The notes under the pieces were generated by a model. It was given only the letters and a program-made list of their open reading frames with translations. It was not told the origin of the DNA and made no database searches. Shown in pieces: positions 61,969-64,000 of a DNA stretch of 64,000 nt (positions are counted from its first letter, which is position 1; every line of letters begins with the position of its first letter). Location of the stretch: assembly GCA_017961325.1 (NCBI GenBank), contig JAGCXM010000003.1, positions 1 through 64,000 on the forward strand, read 5' to 3'. Both the position numbers and the translations under genes were made by a program. The stretch comes from a bacterium (GTDB taxonomy: Bacteria; UBP6; UBA1177).

Positions 61969-63489
61969 ATGGAAAACAAAAAAGTTATGCTCATGATTCT
62001 CGACGGGTTCGGAATCAGGGAAAGCAGCGATTTCAACGCGGTAAAAACGGCTAAGACACCGAATATCGATAAACTTCTGGCTTCTTCGCCGAAGTGCCGG
62101 CTCTCTGCGAGCGGTCTTGACGTCGGTCTTCCGAAAGGTCAGATGGGAAACAGCGAAGTAGGCCACACGAACATCGGCGCCGGAAGAGTCGTTTATCAGG
62201 ATCTCACCAAGATCGACAGAGCGATCGAAGACGGCAGTTTTTTTGAAAATCCGGTGCTTAAAGAGACCGTGAAAGAGCTCAAGATCCACGGCGGAACGCT
62301 TCATCTCATGGGTCTCGTTTCTCCCGGCGGAGTCCACAGCTCGATGGAACACCTCTACGCGCTGCTTGAATTCGGAAAGCGCAACAAACTCGAAGTCGCC
62401 GTTCACTGCTTCCTTGACGGCAGGGATACCCCGCCTCAGAGCGCGATAAATTATGTCAGAGAGCTCGACGAAAAGATGAAAAAGGAGGGTCTCGGCGAGA
62501 TCGCGACAGTCATGGGAAGATTCTACGCGATGGACAGAGACAACCGCTGGGAAAGAGTGGAGCAGGCCTATGACGCTCTGACGATGGGCTTGGGACTGCG
62601 CGCAGAAACGCCGGTGGACGCGATACTCAACTCCTACGCGAGAGGCGAATACGACGAATTCGTCAGACCGACGATAATCGTTAACGAGAACGGCTTTCCG
62701 AAAGGTGTCATGCGCGACGAGGACGCCGTCATCTTCTTCAATTTCAGGGCTGACCGCGCAAGAGAAATCTCGATGGCACTCAACTTCGACGAATTCAACG
62801 GATTCATGAGAAAGCAGCGCGTAAGTTTCAGCCAGTATGCAACGATGACACGCTACCGCGCTGATTTTCCCTTCCCTGTACTTTTCGAGCATGAAGAACT
62901 CAAGAACATTCTCGGCGAAGTCGTTTCAAAGGCCGGAAAGACGCAGCTCCGTATTGCAGAGACCGAAAAATACGCCCACGTCACCTTCTTTTTCAACGGC
63001 GGAAAAGAGACCGTTTTCGAAGGCGAAGAGCGTATCCTTGTTCCCTCTCCGAAAGTCCAGACCTACGACCTCAAACCTGAGATGAGTGCCTATGAAGTTA
63101 CGGAACAACTTCTTGAAAATATTGAGAAATTTGATCTAGTAATACTCAATTTCGCGAATCCAGACATGGTCGGTCACACTGGCGTCATGGAGGCTGCGGT
63201 CAAGGCTGTCGAAGCAATAGACGAGTGCGTCGGCAAAATCATGGCGAAAGTCGAAAAAGAAGGGAGAGTGCTGATCCTCACCGCCGATCACGGCAACAGC
63301 GAGCAGATGTTCGACGAAGCGACCCAAGCTCCGCACACCGCACACACGACGAACCCCGTTCCGTTTGCGGTTTACAACTACAAGAATATTGAACTCCACA
63401 ACGGAATTCTCGCCGACATCGCTCCGACGATACTCAAGATAATGGGGCTTGAAATTCCTGCCGAAATGACGGGAAAAGAACTTTTCTGA
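61969..63489 (+). CDS. gpmI: 2,3-bisphosphoglycerate-independent phosphoglycerate mutase
   Basis: This 506-residue enzyme has MLMILDGFGIR, the nucleophile Ser in KGQMGNSEVGHTNIGAG, DGRDTPP, the metal site ILTADHGNSEQM and HTTNPVPFAVYN. It interconverts 3- and 2-phosphoglycerate using two Mn ions. AGGTG precedes the ATG, 12 bases after the SpoIID-like gene. Confidence 0.98.
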   Translation: MENKKVMLMILDGFGIRESSDFNAVKTAKTPNIDKLLASSPKCRLSASGLDVGLPKGQMGNSEVGHTNIGAGRVVYQDLTKIDRAIEDGSFFENPVLKETVKELKIHGGTLHLMGLVSPGGVHSSMEHLYALLEFGKRNKLEVAVHCFLDGRDTPPQSAINYVRELDEKMKKEGLGEIATVMGRFYAMDRDNRWERVEQAYDALTMGLGLRAETPVDAILNSYARGEYDEFVRPTIIVNENGFPKGVMRDEDAVIFFNFRADRAREISMALNFDEFNGFMRKQRVSFSQYATMTRYRADFPFPVLFEHEELKNILGEVVSKAGKTQLRIAETEKYAHVTFFFNGGKETVFEGEERILVPSPKVQTYDLKPEMSAYEVTEQLLENIEKFDLVILNFANPDMVGHTGVMEAAVKAVEAIDECVGKIMAKVEKEGRVLILTADHGNSEQMFDEATQAPHTAHTTNPVPFAVYNYKNIELHNGILADIAPTILKIMGLEIPAEMTGKELF

Positions 63490-63622
63490 AATAAAAGTAG
63501 GTTAGCAAGATTTCGGAAACATGGGGATCCGCTGCCGGATTTCACACAAAACATCGGATATACAAGGGTCGCTAAAGTTTTTAAGGTTTTTATTGAAAAA
63601 CCGTCGTTTTTCCGAAAAAAGC

Positions 63623-63631
63623 TGATATAAT
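63623..63631 (+). promoter_or_regulatory. Extended -10 promoter for the endonuclease I gene
   Basis: TGATATAAT is a perfect extended -10 element (TGn plus TATAAT at 63626-63631). No -35 box is needed or seen. GCGCCG and a T5 tract (63638-63642) follow. Confidence 0.6.
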
Positions 63632-63663
63632 GCGCCGTTTTTGGCCTGCTGAGGTTTATTATC

Positions 63664-64000
63664 ATGAAAAAAATAGTGATTTTTCTGTTTTTTACGGCTG
63701 TTATTGCCGTTTTTGTCTTTGCGGCGGAACAGCAGAAGGGAAACACCGAAATAAATTCGTTTTCAAAGTCGAAAAAACTGCTTGACAAAGTTATCTACGG
63801 CGATGAAAAAGTGCGAAAAACCTTTTACTGCGGCTGTTCCTACAACGGAAAGCAGAAGGTCATCACTGAAAACTGCAGCTATTTTGACGCTAAGAACCAT
63901 TCGCGCAGCAAGTGTGTCGAGTGGGAGCACATCGTTCCGGCGGCTGCTTTCGGCGGGAAGCTGAAAGAGTGGAAGGAGGGCGATCCGCAGTGCGTTGACA
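63664..64000 (+). CDS. Endonuclease I family protein, 3' end beyond the window
   Basis: The ATG at 63664 (MKKIVIFLFF...) has GAGG nine bases upstream; 112 codons are present before the edge. A signal peptide ending FAA is followed by the endonuclease I start: KVIYGDEKVRKTFYCGCSYN and the catalytic region VEWEHIVPAAAFGG with the active His. These periplasmic or secreted non-specific DNases (EndA/Dns) degrade DNA, for example as nutrient or during transformation. Confidence 0.88.
   Translation, partial: MKKIVIFLFFTAVIAVFVFAAEQQKGNTEINSFSKSKKLLDKVIYGDEKVRKTFYCGCSYNGKQKVITENCSYFDAKNHSRSKCVEWEHIVPAAAFGGKLKEWKEGDPQCVD

Noticed and set aside
61942-62892. Long open frame (316 codons) antisense to gpmI
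   Set aside because: It mirrors the gpmI codons, has no ribosome site, and its protein is unlike any family; it is a shadow of the real gene.

Overview
The window looks like chromosome from a Gram-negative (diderm), moderately low-GC bacterium. Evidence for an outer membrane: many lipoproteins with clean lipoboxes, a BamD-like lipoprotein, a predicted outer-membrane barrel ending in Phe, and periplasmic or secreted proteins. Several traits recall myxococcal or 'deltaproteobacterial' lineages: a eukaryote-like Ser/Thr kinase with PEGA domains, Cys-rich lipoproteins with Asp/Glu/Ser linkers, a gingipain-type peptidase lipoprotein, and a TIGR02266-like PilZ protein. The phylum cannot be fixed by eye. 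Shine-Dalgarno sites (GGAGG-like) and sigma70-like promoters are easy to find, and TTG/GTG starts are common.

Layout. 1-9.7 kb: end of a LamG-like lipoprotein, a ZnuBC-type metal ABC transporter without its binding protein, an RRM protein, a radical SAM protein, a cyclophilin, a C25 peptidase lipoprotein, a Na/Pi cotransporter and an auxin-efflux-type carrier. 9.8-14.5 kb: PEGA kinase, Maf, an M50 protease, a left-handed beta-helix protein and a GT2 glycosyltransferase. 14.5-23.2 kb: a TetR regulator with two likely operators, then a long minus-strand BatA-E operon (VWA/TPR proteins) ending in two lipoproteins. 23.3-25.0 kb: an AbiEii/AbiEi-type toxin-antitoxin pair between short direct repeats. 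25.0-31.4 kb: DUF1566 lipoprotein, aat, a thioredoxin and GT39 pair, uppP and a CDP-alcohol phosphatidyltransferase. 31.5-35.0 kb: two tandem Cys-rich DUF1566 lipoproteins.

35.0-38.0 kb is the most unusual part. It is an AT-rich two-gene island in which a SPASM-like radical SAM gene overlaps a gene for a TrmFO-like flavoenzyme fused to an N-terminal double membrane anchor and helical domain. Hairpins flank it on both sides, and I know of no described system with this composition.

38.0-64 kb is mostly ordinary core metabolism: MFS transporter, GAPDH, panD, PilZ, CDF transporter, hslVU, deoC, polysaccharide deacetylase, an ankyrin/PEGA secreted protein, pyrH-frr, MATE, tRNA-Ala(CGC), pepF, ribE, cyclophilin lipoprotein-queD-rppH-mazG, SpoIID-like protein, gpmI, and the start of an endonuclease I gene. 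A twin palindrome element follows frr, and a 600-bp stretch before the SpoIID gene holds a broken ORF.

A cross-cutting pattern: many of the promoters I could place carry a T5-T7 tract 6-10 bases after the -10 box, that is, at or next to the expected transcription start. All family assignments are made by reading the sequences; no database search was run.
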